DNA of 64,000 nucleotides, taken from positions 2,876,102-2,940,101 of the forward strand of contig JAESIW010000180.1 of assembly GCA_016802295.1 (NCBI GenBank), in the 5' to 3' direction. The translations under genes and the position numbers were made by a program. This document shows positions 1 to 11,976 of this stretch, piece by piece. The notes under the pieces were generated by a model. It was not told the DNA's origin. It did not search any database and was given only the letters and a program-made list of their open reading frames with translations. The stretch is from Brachionus rotundiformis. Lineage: Eukaryota > Rotifera > Eurotatoria > Ploima > Brachionidae. The first letter of the stretch is position 1. The number at the start of each line of letters is the position of its first letter.

Positions 1-371
1 AATGTGATCGAAATTTGAAGGATTATAAAAATTAATAGAAAATTGTATAAAAAAAAAAATTTATGTATAAAGAATAAGTAAAATTTTAGTTATTTTTTAT
101 TAATCTTAAAAAGTGACTTATTTCCATCATACAATTTATAGTTGTATAGCTTGAAAAAGATAAATTTTTTTTATAATAAGGATAAATTTTGAATGAAAAA
201 AAACAGATGACACATTACCTTGTACCAAATTTTTGTATAAAAACTATTTCGATTTTTTAATTCTAAAACTTTCAATTTTCATATTTGTTGACTTTAAAAA
301 ATTATTTATCGAATTTGAAAATTTTCTTAGATGTTATGATCCTGAAAATTTAATAATTTAAATTTTTTTAG
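1..371. other. 5' flank / unresolved upstream part of RasGEF gene
   Basis: AT-rich sequence before the first exon I can read. The first recognised exon (372) begins with two bases that complete a split codon, so a further exon must lie upstream. I could not identify a convincing coding exon in these 371 bases. Confidence 0.4.
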
Positions 372-2396
372 ATGAGATTGAGGATGAAAATTTTAAAGAA
401 CGGCTTAAAAATCAGCTTAAGTTGATTCATGATAAGATAAAAGAACTAGAAATGATGTGTTTATTTTTGAGAGTAATTTTTCAATCGTATTTAAATTAAA
501 TAAATATTTTTTTATTTAATGAAGATCTGTGAGATTAGCAGCCTTTGTCTTTCACCCGAAGATATTGAGCGTTTTTTTCGTAACCCTACCGAATTGAATA
601 TTACCAACAAGGGAATTCAACAAGCTAAATCATTTTTTGAAATATTAAAAATGTTATACGGCAGGTAATTTTTAATCAAATTGGTAACCATCAAATAAAT
701 TGGTATCTAAAACATTTTTTTAAGCGATGCAATAAGTACTGGTTTTGCCTATCAATTTTTTGTCACCTACCGGTACATGTGTTCATCTAGTGAATTACTT
801 GATTATTTTAAGCAAATTTTTAACAAAGATTGGTAATAATTTAGATTAAATATTGGAAAAAATTGTAAATTTTTATCTTTAAGTCTTGGTTTGGCCAAAA
901 ACAAAATTAATATAGTGAAAGAACGAACCATACACCTTTTGGCAATGTGGCTTGGTAAATCAACTATTTTTTTCTCAGCTAAAATTTTACCTTGTTCACC
1001 TAGATGGATTTTATTCGGTCGATTTTCACCAAAACATTGAACTATTGGAAACTTTGGAACTTTTTTTAAATGAAGAAATAAAATCTTATAGTCTACAGAA
1101 ATATGAACTAATATTAAATTTGCTTCAGAGTCCAAAAATAGAATTCAATTTATTTGCCAAGAAGTCAAAATTATTTGAAAAACTTAATGAAAAATACCGC
1201 AAACAAGAGAATGAAACAAAGAAAACGCGCTTATTTAATGGTGCTTCCTTAAAAAAGAGAATTCTAAATAGTTCTGCCAAGAGAGCCAGATCACGCTCAA
1301 AAAGCAAAAGTAGAGAGCGAAATCAACACGAGTCAAGAAACCGTGATGACTTAAATGACACAACTAATTCGTCATACCGGATTGATTTTCTGTTTTCGGA
1401 TTTTACCATTGAAAAATTCGCCAGTCAATTGACTCTGATTGAATGGGACAATTTCTTGGACATTCATGTATGCCATTGTCTCAATTCTAAAGCACAAGGT
1501 GTCAATTGTGACTCAAGACAACCAATCGATCCTAACATCATAAACACCCAACCATGTCTTTTTGTTGATAATTACTTAAGTAAAAGTGTTTATAAAATGA
1601 TACAATTTAATTATTTGTTAACTCATTGGGTTGCTGCTGAGATTCTTTTGTCTGATAGTACAAAGGTAATTTAGTTTTTATTAATTCTGAATACCAAATA
1701 GTCTTTTTTCAATTCAAATTTTTCAGAGTCAGGCCTTGTTGATTATGAAATTTTTAAAGATAGCCAAAAAATGCTGTGATTTGGCAAACTTTTCGACAGC
1801 TTTTTCTATTTACGAAGGTCTTCAAGATATTACTGTTCGCAATTTACCAGCTTGGCAGCAAGTATCAGGAAAGTCAATGCAGTCTTATGAAAAAATAATT
1901 TCCTTTAAAGTAAATTAGATGAAAAAATAAATTTAAATTTTTACTTTTATATAAGATTTTGTTTCAAAACGATCCATTTGCCATCTATAACTTGACCAAA
2001 TCAATAAATCTTCCTGTAATTCCTCCAATGCATCTGTTTTTGCTGATTGTTCAGCAACAAGAGCACGGCAGTTTTCAGTTGCCAAATGGACTTTGGAAAT
2101 GGACCAAATTAGGGTAATTTAAGACTAGGAAATCCGGTCAATTTTTTTTAAATATTTTTGTTAAAAGATTTTTATCTAATCTGGTCGACCAGATAAGAAA
2201 TGTTCAACAACACTATGAGTGTAATTTAGAACCTTGTGAAGAGTTTGTCGAAGGCATGCTACAACGAATATATTATTTGAAAGACTTTGATTTAAACAAT
2301 CTGGCTGAGACCAGTTTTTTGGATTACCAAAGCCAAAAGTTTAATTCAAGTATGAGCACCATTAAAAATCTGATTCCCAAAAAACGTGGGAGCTAA
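372..2396 (+). CDS. RasGEF (CDC25) protein, KNDC1/very-KIND-like, 5' partial
   Basis: Exons read as 372-472, 525-664, 725-832, 884-954, 1004-1665, 1727-1909, 1956-2113 and 2168-2396, all in phase (about 549 residues). The product has a RasGEF_N module (TYRYMCSSSELLDYF, then ELLETLELFL after the 884-954 exon), an Arg/Ser-rich linker (RARSRSKSKSRERN), and a CDC25 catalytic domain (QLTLIEWDNFLDIH, THWVAAEILL, MKFLKIAKKCCDL). The segments VRNLPAWQQV and QQQEHGSFQLPNGLWKW resemble the C-terminal GEF of KNDC1 (very-KIND), a neuronal Ras exchange factor, more than RASGEF1 or RalGDS as I remember them. Such domains load GTP on Ras-family GTPases at membranes. The N-terminal KIND domains expected of KNDC1 would lie upstream, outside the window. 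The ATG at 952 is inside an exon/intron junction and is not the start. RasGEF identity is firm; the KNDC1 subfamily is a judgement from memory. Confidence 0.8.
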
Positions 2397-3010
2397 TTGT
2401 AATCAATGTGTAAATAAGCCCATTTTTTAAAAATGGTTCTCACGTAGATAATGTACAGGATCTTTTTTAAGTTTTTAAATTTTTTATGAATCAAACTATC
2501 AAACCTGTTGCATTTATTTATCTTTATATTGTTAAATTTAAATTATACTGAATAAGATTTTGGATTATGGTTATTTAAATTTTGTAAATTTTTGAGATTA
2601 ATTTATTATGTTTTTGACAAATGGATTCAATTTTTTTTATCAATTTTGGCTTTATTTATTTACTTGATCAAAAATAAATTATTTTTTAAAAATTTTTTTA
2701 TTAGATAAATTTTATTTAAGAATTATCCTAATCTAGAATTTTTTTTCTATATTACCACTAGGTAAGAAACTAATACTTAAGAAAGAGAGAAAGTAAAAAA
2801 AATTACTGATAAAAAAGAAGGAAAATAAATAAAAAATTTAAACATCAAAGGAAATTTTTTGTAGTTTTCCAGAATATATTCATTTAAACTCAAATACAAA
2901 TCTCGGAAATTTGAAGATTGTCTTCTAATTGGTCTTCCACTTTACACAAACCCTTGGGTAAAAAAAAGGCTTACGGCAGTACTACATTTATTATATAAAG
3001 ATAAATTATC
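2397..3010. other. Intergenic, AT-rich
   Basis: Downstream of the RasGEF stop. It holds A/T homopolymer runs and ATAAA-type motifs that could serve polyadenylation. I see no gene. Confidence 0.5.
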
Positions 3011-3343
3011 ATGGGTAAATTAGACGAATATCTTGATAGTTCCTTAATTTTTCAAACTTTTCCTGATTCAGATGGGAAAAACTTGAGTTACAAGATTTAA
3101 ACAGTGCCCAGTCATCATTTGTATCAATTGAATTAAATCAAAATCATAAAATTTCTCAAGAGCTCAACCAAGTACTAGTGCTTCAGCAATCAAATGAGGT
3201 CGTAGTAGACTTCCCAAAAAAAAATAAAAAATTATATTGTGATATGAATTATTTAATCATTTTGTCATTTGGCTTCTTAATGTTTTGTCATACTTTAAAC
3301 TTTTTTATTTTATTTTTATTATTTTTGTCGAAAGAACAATAAA
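3011..3343 (+). pseudogene. Small tail-anchored protein with a frame break (uncharacterised)
   Basis: An ATG at 3011 opens 22 codons (MGKLDEYLDSSLIFQTFPDSD). The sense then moves into another frame near 3072 and continues with WEKLELQDLNSAQSSFVSIE for about 90 codons to a TAA at about 3343. The joined reading ends in a hydrophobic segment (LIILSFGFLMFCHTLNFFIL) followed by a short KEQ tail, the layout of a tail-anchored membrane protein. Two stretches (DSDWEKL and SSFVSI) fit the W/F-x-x-L/I/V pattern of Atg8/LC3-interacting motifs, but that pattern is loose. I found no in-phase intron that repairs the break: the only GT..AG candidate (about 57 nt) leads into a frame with an upstream stop. 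One missing base near 3072 would explain it (pseudogene, or a sequence error). Family not recognised. Confidence 0.35.
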
Positions 3344-3736
3344 ATATTACTTTTGCTATTAGTTAATTTATTTTAGTCACTTAATAAGCTATTTTTTTTC
3401 AGTAAGACAAATTAAAAGCGAATAGAAATTATGAAAAAAATAACAAAGCAGCTTTTTTTATAACTTTTCGATAAAAACATTTTAATTTATTAACCAGTAC
3501 TTAATTTTTATTCAAATTTTGAAACTAAAACTAAAAGTAAAGAATTATTAAATGAATCAAATAGTGGATAAAATTATCAATTAATTAAATATGACCAATA
3601 AATAAATTGAATTGAATAAAAATAATAAAAAATGCAGAGTAATCGAATAATTTTTATTGAAAAATTTTGAAGCAATTTGCTTGAATCGGAAATTAGATAA
3701 AGAAATACAAAAAACTTAAAAAAATAAAAACTTATT
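3344..3736. other. 3' flank of LMAN2 gene
   Basis: AT-rich sequence between the broken ORF and the lectin stop codon. It probably contains the 3'UTR of the minus-strand lectin gene. The open frame on the minus strand here (3577-3789) overlaps the lectin's last exon in the wrong frame and is not a gene. Confidence 0.4.
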
Positions 3737-5066
3737 TTAATAAAATCTTTTCTTGGTTCGTCGCTGTTTTTCGTAGAAAGTGTAGCCAAAATACAAGGCG
3801 GCTAATACTAAAGCAATTACAACTACTGAAATAAACATTATTTTTATGATGCGCCAAAATGTTGATGGCCTTCCTTCATCAACAAGCTCTAAATAAAAAA
3901 AAATTAAAACACTCTTTAATTATTAAATTAACAAAAAGCAACCTTTTTGTTCTGGAAAAGATGCTGCACTTGGTTCAATCAAAGAGTGGTCGATTGCTTC
4001 GTTCTTAAAAACAAAATTTAAGATTTCATTTATTTGAAAATTTTCTTACTTTTCTGGCTGATTCTAATTTATAAAATTTCACACTTATTATGTCATGGTT
4101 ATCTTAAAAAAATTTGATTGAAAAAAATAAAATTAAAATTGAATAAGCAAAAATCCATACCACTAAGATCGCCTGTGGCAGCTGAGAATCCTAAATAATA
4201 TTTAGTTGGTAGTTTTATATTATCAATGCTGAAGCATTCTTTCCAGGCGTTTTTGTTATCAACATCGGTAGAAACCTTATAATTTCATATCTTAATATGA
4301 AAAATGTTTTAAAAAATTTTAAATTATTTACTGTTAATTTATAATTTTGGTATCTAACAGCCAAAAATGTATCATAATCTTTGTTTCTAAGTGAAGCTTC
4401 GCATCCCCCTAAAGCAGTATTTATTCCATCTTTGTCATGATCGTAGTGTAAACTGCCGTTGTTTATCATTGCTGAAACATAAGGATGAACATGCTAAACA
4501 AAAACAATTGATTAAAGACAGTAAAATAATGCAATTTAATTTATCTAATTTACATTGTTGGGTCCGTTGTAATTTGCATATGTGTCTAGAAAGACAGCAA
4601 GACCAGTAAAGTGATCTTTGTTGCCAAAAACAGGTCCAAGAATATTTTTTTCCTTTGTATACCAGAACGCAAGTCCATCTCCGAACAAGTCTTTGCCGTG
4701 ACCGTGTACATGGAATTGAAACTGAATTTCCCAATCAGTGTATTCAACAGGCTAAGACCAAATTTAGCCAAAAATAAATATATTAATTTAAAAATAAAAA
4801 TCAAAAATTACAATTGTGTTCCAAAGAGCACCTTGTAAACTTTGCGAATCAGATGTTAATCTGACAAACTTATTGCTAACAATTGTGCTTCCAATAAAGT
4901 CCCAAAATGGAACACCAGCACTTGAGCCTCCATAAGGTTTGATCAAAGTATGCTCACGTCTTAACAATTCGCTTAGTCCATCACGGCTTTGGATCGATTT
5001 GTTTGCCAAACTTATCAAAACAATCAATAAATTTACAAATCTAAGCTTGTTCAGGATCATATTCAA
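3737..5066 (-). CDS. LMAN2: VIP36-like L-type lectin (LMAN2)
   Basis: Seven exons: 5066-4812, 4751-4554, 4493-4332, 4275-4161, 4102-4050, 4003-3943 and 3888-3737; 331 residues. The protein has a signal peptide, then an L-type lectin fold beginning HTLIKPYGGSS and PFWDFIGSTIV. The carbohydrate and calcium-site region reads GDGLAFWYT, GPVFGNKDHFTGLAVFLDTY and INNGSLHYDHDKDG. A stalk (about 275-295), one transmembrane helix (IMFISVVVIALVLAALYFGY) and a short cytoplasmic tail ending KRFY follow. Vertebrate LMAN2 ends in the same KRFY. The family cycles between ER, cis-Golgi and later compartments and binds high-mannose glycoproteins as a sorting receptor. Introns are 47-60 nt. The start is the first Met of a signal peptide (MNMILNKL); a second Met two codons on is equally possible. 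The DDX41 gene starts 352 bp away on the other strand. Confidence 0.95.
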
Positions 5067-5418
5067 AATTAATAGAAATACTTAACAAGCACCAAATTTC
5101 TAAATAGAAAATATTTTTTTTTAGATATTTAGTCACATATCTATGAGCAAAAAAAAATTATCTTCAAATTGATAGTGAGAAAAATTTAACAACTTATAAC
5201 GTGTAACATTTGTATTAGGTCTTTTCTGTAATTTCTTTTAACATATATGTATGTAATTTAAAAATTAAATAAAATATGTTTATAATAACAAAATCTTGAT
5301 TAAAAGTTAATTTTTATTTGGCCAGTTGTCTTGACAAAGACAAAACTTGAACTTTATTAGAAATTTTCAATTTTTAAAAAAATTAAATTTAAAAATTGTG
5401 GTTCTAATTGTTAAAAAA
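5067..5418. promoter_or_regulatory. Divergent promoter interval LMAN2 / DDX41
   Basis: The two start codons are 352 bp apart and face away from each other, so both promoters and 5'UTRs must fit here. I see AT-rich sequence with a TATA-like stretch (ATAAAATATG near 5269) but no element I can name. The shared-promoter idea is inferred from spacing alone. Confidence 0.45.
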
Positions 5419-7790
5419 ATGTCTAAAAGAGAAAACGAGTCTGAAAGCTTGTCTGAAGAAGAGTCTAAATATGTACCTTTGAGGGAAAGAAAGAGAAAAT
5501 TGGTAATCAAATCTAACATTTTGAAATTAATTATTAAATTTTAAATCTAAGATAGAAAAACATCTAAAATCTTTGCCTTCTTCAGTCTTAGCTGAAGACA
5601 CCAACTCCAGAGACTCGGTTGCATCGAGTTCTAAGAGTAGCAGTAGTGTTATAGGACCAGTATTGGATTCAATCGGTCCAAATGCTCAATTAAGTTTGCT
5701 TGATCAGCATAATGAGTTGAAAAAAAAGGCTACATTCCAAAGAGAAAGTGATAAAGAAAAACAAATTAAAGAAGAAGAGAAAATTTTGGAAAGTTTGGCA
5801 GAGACCAGAGCTCTGCTTAGTTTTACAGAATTGGCAAAAGGTATACAGTATAATGAACCAATTAAAACAAGTTGGACTGTACCAAAATGTGTAACTATAT
5901 TGCCGGAAGCAAGGCATGAAGAAGTGAGAAAATTGACGGGTATTTATGTCGACGGAGAAGATATTCCACCACCGATTGTGTCCTTTAAAGATATGAAGTT
6001 ACCTAAATTTGTAATAAACAGTCTCAAAGAAAGAGGAATTGTTCGACCTACTCCTATTCAAATGCAAGGACTACCTGCTTTGTATGCACAAAATTATTTC
6101 TTAGCTTGGTAAAGATAAAATTTGATTTTTAAGATTGATTGGACGTGACCTGATCGGTATTGCCTATACTGGTTCTGGAAAAACTTTGGCTTTTACTCTT
6201 CCTATATTTATGTTTTGTCTCGAACAAGAATGTGCAATTCCCTTCGGAAGAGAAGAAGGTCCTTTTGGTCTCATAATTTGTCCATCAGTAAGAAAAAAAT
6301 TTTAATCTAAATTAAATTACTTGAAAAATTTAAGAGTTTATTTTATTGATTACTTTTAAAAGATAATATTTAAAAACTAGGGAAGCTAATTAATAAGCTA
6401 TTTTCAGATTCAAGGTATTTTTTTCAAAAAATAAAAGTCTTGGTAAAAAATTGGAACCTTTATATCAATCAAAAAAAATTTAAAAAAATTAAAATATCTT
6501 GATTAAATAAAATTAATTTATTGTTGAAATAAAAATAAACTTTAGTGTTTTTTTTTATTCGAATAGCGCGAATTGGCTCGTCAGACAAGTTTATTCATCA
6601 AAGAATTTTCCAATGCTGGTGTCAAAAGTGGTTATCCAGAAGTTAGAGTTTTGCCTTGTATAGGCGGAGAATCAATAAAAAATCAAATTGAAACCATCAA
6701 AAGGTAAATTAAATTTTATTTGGTTCAGTTAATTCTTAAATTAAATTTTACAGAGGAGTTCACATAGTTGTGGCAACACCAGGACGTCTAATAGACATGT
6801 TGGATAAAAAGATAATTAATTTGGACATATGCCGATATTTATGCTTTGACGAGGCTGACAGAATGATAGACATGGGCTTCGAGGAAGAGGTTAGAAATAT
6901 AATTTCATTTTTTAAGGCCCAGCGTCAAACTATTCTCTTTTCGGCAACAATGCCCAAAAAAATTCAAAATTTTGCCAAGAGTGCTTTGGGTAATTTAATA
7001 TACTCCATTTTATTAAAAGAATAAAATCTTTCTAAGTTTATTTTAGTAAAACCAGTGACGGTAAATGTAGGTAGAGCTGGAGCAGCAAGTACAAATATAA
7101 TCCAAGAGGTTGAATATGTCAAACCTGAGTCAAGAATACCACATCTTTTACAGAGTCTGCAAAAAACTCCACCACCAGTACTGATATTTGCCGAAAAAAA
7201 ACAAGATGTTGATGCCATACATGAGTATTTATTGATGAAAGGTGTTGAAGCAGTGTCGATTCATGGAGGCAAAGAGCAAGAAGAGAGAACATGGGCGATT
7301 GATAAATTCAAATCAGGCGAGAAAGATGTTCTTGTTGCCACTGATGTAGCATCAAAAGGCCTGGACTTTGCAGAAATACAGCATGTTATTAATTTTGACA
7401 TGCCTGAAGACATTGAAAATTATGTCCACCGAATAGGCCGAACAGGTCGAAGTGCCAAAACAGGAATGTCGACCACATTTGTAAATAGATCAATTCAAGA
7501 AGCTGTTCTCCTTGATTTAAAACATCTCCTAATCGAGGCAAAGCAAAAAGTGCCAGAATTTTTGCAAAATTTGGGAGGCGAGATCTCATTTGGAGAGGGC
7601 GGTGAGAAAATGAAAAATTTTATATCTATCAAATTTTATTATTTAAAAATTAGTAGAATTGGGATGTACATTTTGTGGTGGTCTGGGTCATCGAATTACA
7701 AATTGTCCAAAACTCGAGGCTCAACAAAGCAAAACAGCCAGCAACCTTGGTCGCAAAGAATACTTGGCTAAAGGAAGTGCAGATTATTAG
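5419..7790 (+). CDS. DDX41: DEAD-box RNA helicase DDX41 (abstrakt)
   Basis: Seven exons: 5419-5502, 5552-6081, 6134-6287, 6567-6703, 6754-6989, 7047-7601 and 7657-7790; 609 residues (human 622). In order: a KYVPLRERKRKL N-terminal motif, a coiled segment (KEKQIKEEEKILESLAE), the Q motif (RPTPIQMQGLP), Walker A (AYTGSGKT), ICPS-RELARQ, ATPGRLIDML, DEAD-type motif II in the form FDEADRMIDMGF, SAT (LFSATMPKKIQNFAKSALV), IHGGKEQEER, VATDVASKGLDF and HRIGRTGR. A C-terminal CCHC zinc knuckle (CTFCGGLGHRITNCPKLE) is specific to DDX41. DDX41 is a spliceosome-associated helicase that also senses nucleic acids in vertebrates. The longer frame upstream (Met at 5347) lacks family similarity, so 5419 is taken as the start. 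The intron at 6288-6566 is unusually long (279 nt). Confidence 0.97.
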
Positions 7791-8840
7791 ACATTGTATA
7801 AAATACGAATTTTTGGCCTATAAATTTTTCTCAAATTCTTTATGATATTAAATAAATTTTGTTTTATTTTTATTTAATTAATTTAGATCCTACCTAAAAT
7901 GCTTAATGTAGTAAGAACAACAATTTGGAAAATGCCACAGTGACGAGGAATATTTTTTTAATCTTCTCATTACAATTTACCAATTTAGGTTTACTATTCA
8001 TGTTTATTAAAATAAAATTTGTTTATTTGTTAGGATTTTAAACTTGTTTGTTATCTTATATCATCAAGTAAGTAATAAACTTACGAAAAAACTACAGTTG
8101 TTTAAATTGGAGCAGATGATCATGGAATATCAGACAGACTCTATTTTTGAATGGCAAATACCGTCATAAACCTTATTTAATTTCAAAATAAAGAATAATT
8201 AATTACATATTGTTTTAATACATTTTAGAATCCTGGGGGAGCTAAGTTTCTCAATTTTAATTTTCTATTTTCTTCATATCAGAAATAATTAGAAAAAAAT
8301 CATTAGTGTACTATTTCAGCCAAATTAATTGAATAAAATATGCTCGACTTAATTTCCTTCTAGTCTGACCCGTTATTCAAATTTAAATATAAAAATGCTT
8401 AAATGGTCAAATAATTGGTGCCGTAAACTTTTCAATTTACAATTAGTCAGAATAAATCATAAATAGTAAAAACTCATAAATCAATCAAAGTAATTTTCAA
8501 TCTTAAGAAAAACTTCCGAAGGCATCAATCAACCTGTTATCGAAAAATTTCTTATCTTATGATGATTATTAATTTGGCAATCGCCGAATAACTTTGAATA
8601 CTTGGCTTGGAAATTTTGGGAAGTAATTTAAAAAAATTAAATTGTCTTCTATTATAAATTAAGAAATAAAATATTTTTTATCTTCTTTTTTATTAAAATT
8701 AAAACAAATATTACTAAAAAATATAATAAAAAAATTATTCATGATCTTAAGATGGTTCCGTCTTGAAAAATTATAAATAAGCAATAATTAGAGTCACATT
8801 TTTTTAAAATATTTTAGATAGCAATTGTTAAAGGACGGAC
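7791..8840. other. Convergent intergenic region
   Basis: Lies between the DDX41 stop and the LC8 stop, so it holds two 3' ends. It is AT-rich with AATAAA-like motifs (near 7850). No gene seen. Confidence 0.5.
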
Positions 8841-9110
8841 TTAACCAGATTTGAACAACAAAATGGCAACTTGTCCCAAATAGAAATAGATAAAGTGTTT
8901 GGTCTCGTGGGTGACGTAGCTGCCGAAGTTGCGACCAACAATGCAGTGCCATGTTGGGTTGTATTTTTTGTCGAATTCTTTTTTAATATAGGCAGCAATG
9001 TCTTTTTCAATGTTGTATTTTTCCAATGCTTGGGTGGCACAGTCCACGGCATCTTGTTGCATGTCCTCGGACATGTCAGCATTTTTGATTACAGCTTTGC
9101 GATCAGACAT
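8841..9110 (-). CDS. DYNLL1: Dynein light chain LC8-type
   Basis: Intronless 89-residue ORF, the family's exact length. MSDRKAVIKNADMSEDMQQD, then KYNIEKDIAAYIKKEFDKKY, then PTWHCIVGRNFGSYVTHETK and FIYFYLGQVAILLFKSG match metazoan LC8 almost residue for residue. LC8 is a homodimeric hub that binds short linear motifs and is a light chain of cytoplasmic dynein and myosin V. A splice-acceptor-like TTTTAG lies 13 bases before the ATG (9123-9125), so a 5'UTR intron or spliced leader is likely. Codon use is less AT-skewed than in its neighbours, as expected for high expression. Confidence 0.98.
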   Translation of the reverse strand: MSDRKAVIKNADMSEDMQQDAVDCATQALEKYNIEKDIAAYIKKEFDKKYNPTWHCIVGRNFGSYVTHETKHFIYFYLGQVAILLFKSG

Positions 9111-11976
9111 TTTAGATTAAATCTAAAAGCAAAAAAAGAACTTATTTTATTGACAGGTGACTAAAAAAGTTAGTTTCTTAAAGTGAAACTTAATTTTTCT
9201 CTACAATTTAATTAATCTAACTAACTCACGTTCTTTCAAATAGTATTTATAAGCAAAAAATCTACTATATAAACTAAAGTTGATTGGTCCGATGTTTTAG
9301 ACTAAAAATCCATTTTGGAAATAATTTACATGCATTAGCATAATTTGCATTTGACTAAACTGCTTTTGATTTATTAACTTGGTGTTTTATTTTGGTTCGG
9401 GGGGCTTATCTATTCAAATACTCTTGAATTTTCGTAGCTATTATTGCTCTCGAGGCTTTATATACTTGTTGTTATAGTATTTTTAAAAATATTTTTAAGT
9501 ATACAAACCTACACAAAAAAAAAGAGAGAGAAGAGAAGAAACTCGAATAAACAAAACATTATTGCGATAATAGTATTTGCTAGAAGCTCTCATTGCTTAA
9601 GCTTGATAATCTAGAACATTCAGTTTTTATTAATTTGAAAAATTCCAAACAAAATATTAATTTGGTCAAGATAATTGACATGTTTTTAATTAAAATGGAA
9701 AATTAGGCCATGTTGCCAGGCAACAAATTAAATTTTGAAAATTAAATAAAAGTGCTTGGTTACCGCTGATTTGGCTCTAGGGCACACAATTAAGAACCTA
9801 GCTACGGACTAGACTCCGTATAAGGCCTGTCCTAAAAATAAATATAATTAAAACCTCTCAAAAGAGATGCAACCATATCTTGATGAACAATTTATTTGAT
9901 TTTATTTTAAATTTTAAAATGCTTCTATTTGAAAATCAGGCTTTAATTTTCAATATAAACATAGACTAATTTAGCTAATACAGTTTTATAAAACATCAAT
10001 TCAAATTTTGGTGCCTTATGAATTGAAAAAAATTTTTTCATTAAAATTTCTTTTAAAATTTTTAATAAATTTGAGATAAATTGACTAAAAAATACTTAAA
10101 AAATATGATCGATAGTACTTTTTTATTCTTTTCTTAATTGTCAATGATGTCAAAATAAAAAAAATTAATCCTATTTTAATAATTAAATAATTTTTATGCA
10201 CAAAAACTGCTAAATTTAAAATTATTTCCTTGTATAAAAGCAATTTTACCTATTTCTCAATAGATAAAAAAGCTTTCATAGGGGAGTTTTTTTTTTAAAC
10301 CAAAAATCTATTTAAGTTAATTTAATATTTTATATATTTAAATTAAGTGTTGAGAATTGGAAATAGGGTTAATCTTGGCTTAAGCTTTGTTCTTAAAATG
10401 AATATTGATATTCTTTTTAAACAATCAATTATTAAGACAATCCAATAATTTAGATTTTATCAAAATTGTATAGCTATAGGCTAATTGTTTAATCAATCGA
10501 TGTTAAGCTTTTAGGTTGATTTTTAAGGTTTGTTGTTTACAAACAAATTATTGTGAAATATATCTTTTTACTTGGGGATACCCGAGTGGCGAACAAATAT
10601 AACATTTTATTTTTTGAAAAGCATTTAATAAAATCAAGAAAATTTGATCTGGCGTTTTATGCCATTAATAATAATAGATTTCTTCGAATATTTGCTTTTT
10701 TATAAGATTTTCTAGTTTGGCTCTTTGATTAATGTTTTTTGTTGGGTTTTTTGGAATCAAGAAATAAGAATTAAATAAAATATATGTGCATTTCAATAAT
10801 TAGTTTATTTTGGAATCAGCCTTACGAGTTTAAATAGTAGCGTTTATGGCCCATTAGATTTACAAACAAAAGTATTTTGGCAGGTAAGCGAACAATTAAA
10901 AAAAACAAAGATCTCCTGAGAAGTGAAGGGTAAGAAGATTAATGAGAAAAAAACAAATGGTAAAAAATAAAATGAAATATGTCCAAATAGACCAATGCTA
11001 AATATAACTTTAAACTTTATATATTTTATTATATATTTTATTACTTTTTCAAAAATTTAAATAGTTAATTTCAATCATGATTAATTTTTTGTTACTCTTT
11101 TAAAATGAAGGTAAAAAAATAGGTGGCTATTAATTATTAATTATTACTGCTAAATATTATTTGTCTGTTAAATTTAAAAAATGACTGTCAAAGCAAATAT
11201 TTTTAACAAAACAACTTTTTAGATAAAAAACATAATTTGTTTTGGTAAAAAACTTAAAGGCTTAATCTTAAATATTTTTAAAATATGAAATATTTGAATT
11301 AAACTTATATAATTTTATGTGTCAAGAAATATTTGAAATTTTTTTAGCGAAATGTCAATTTATTAAGGAAGAATTTTTTGTGATAATTACACACATTATT
11401 TTATCATAATTGAATCTGTAAAATTTAAAAAATTGATTAATTCAAAAAAAGTTAAATCTTCTGTAAATATAATTATACCTGTTAGCTTTACGAAACAGAT
11501 ATTATGATAGTTAAGTATTATCAGTTTATTTTTAATTTTAATTCTGAAAAGCCTAAACAAATTACTTTTGCTGGTAAAATTAATTCTATTCATTTTACGA
11601 AGGCTTTTTTTAAATATAATTGTAGAACAAGATTTTTTTATTTTTCATATTGTTAAATCAAAAAAACAAGAACATGATTATTAAGCATGATATATCTAAT
11701 TTAAAAAATAAAAACCTGAAAAGCTATTTAAAAATCAGCTAGCAACTTGAGAAAAAAATTGATATTTGATAAGTTATTGTATTTTTATCAAATTAAACTA
11801 TTTTAGATTTATCTTTGAATTTTTAAAAATCATGATCTTATGGAGTAAAAAAATGTGTTCCTTTAAATTTTGCTATTTTTACTTAAAAAATAAATAATTA
11901 AAAATTTTATTATTAGATGATTTATTTAAAAAATTATGCTTGCATAACTAAACTTCACCTATTGAATCTTTAAAAT
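9111..11976. other. Large intergenic region
   Basis: 2.9 kb, strongly AT-rich with many homopolymer runs and an AG-rich run (AGAGAGAGAAGAGAAG near 9522). A short CCCGAGTGG string near 10581 recalls a tRNA D-arm, but no acceptor or T arm follows. No coding frame was recognised. Confidence 0.5.

Noticed and set aside
952..1003. ATG at 952 as start of a separate 240-residue protein
   Set aside because: The first 17 codons are a spliceable intron (955-1003); joining 884-954 to 1004 restores a continuous RasGEF_N domain.
5347..5418. Upstream Met for DDX41
   Set aside because: The extra 24 residues are Lys/Ile/Phe-rich with no family match; MSKREN at 5419 leads directly into conserved YVPLRERKRK.
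10570..10600. tRNA-like string CCCGAGTGG
   Set aside because: No acceptor stem, anticodon arm or T arm could be folded around it.
11396..11593. 65-codon minus-strand ORF in intergenic DNA
   Set aside because: Ile/Phe/Lys/Asn-rich low complexity, as expected for random AT-rich sequence.
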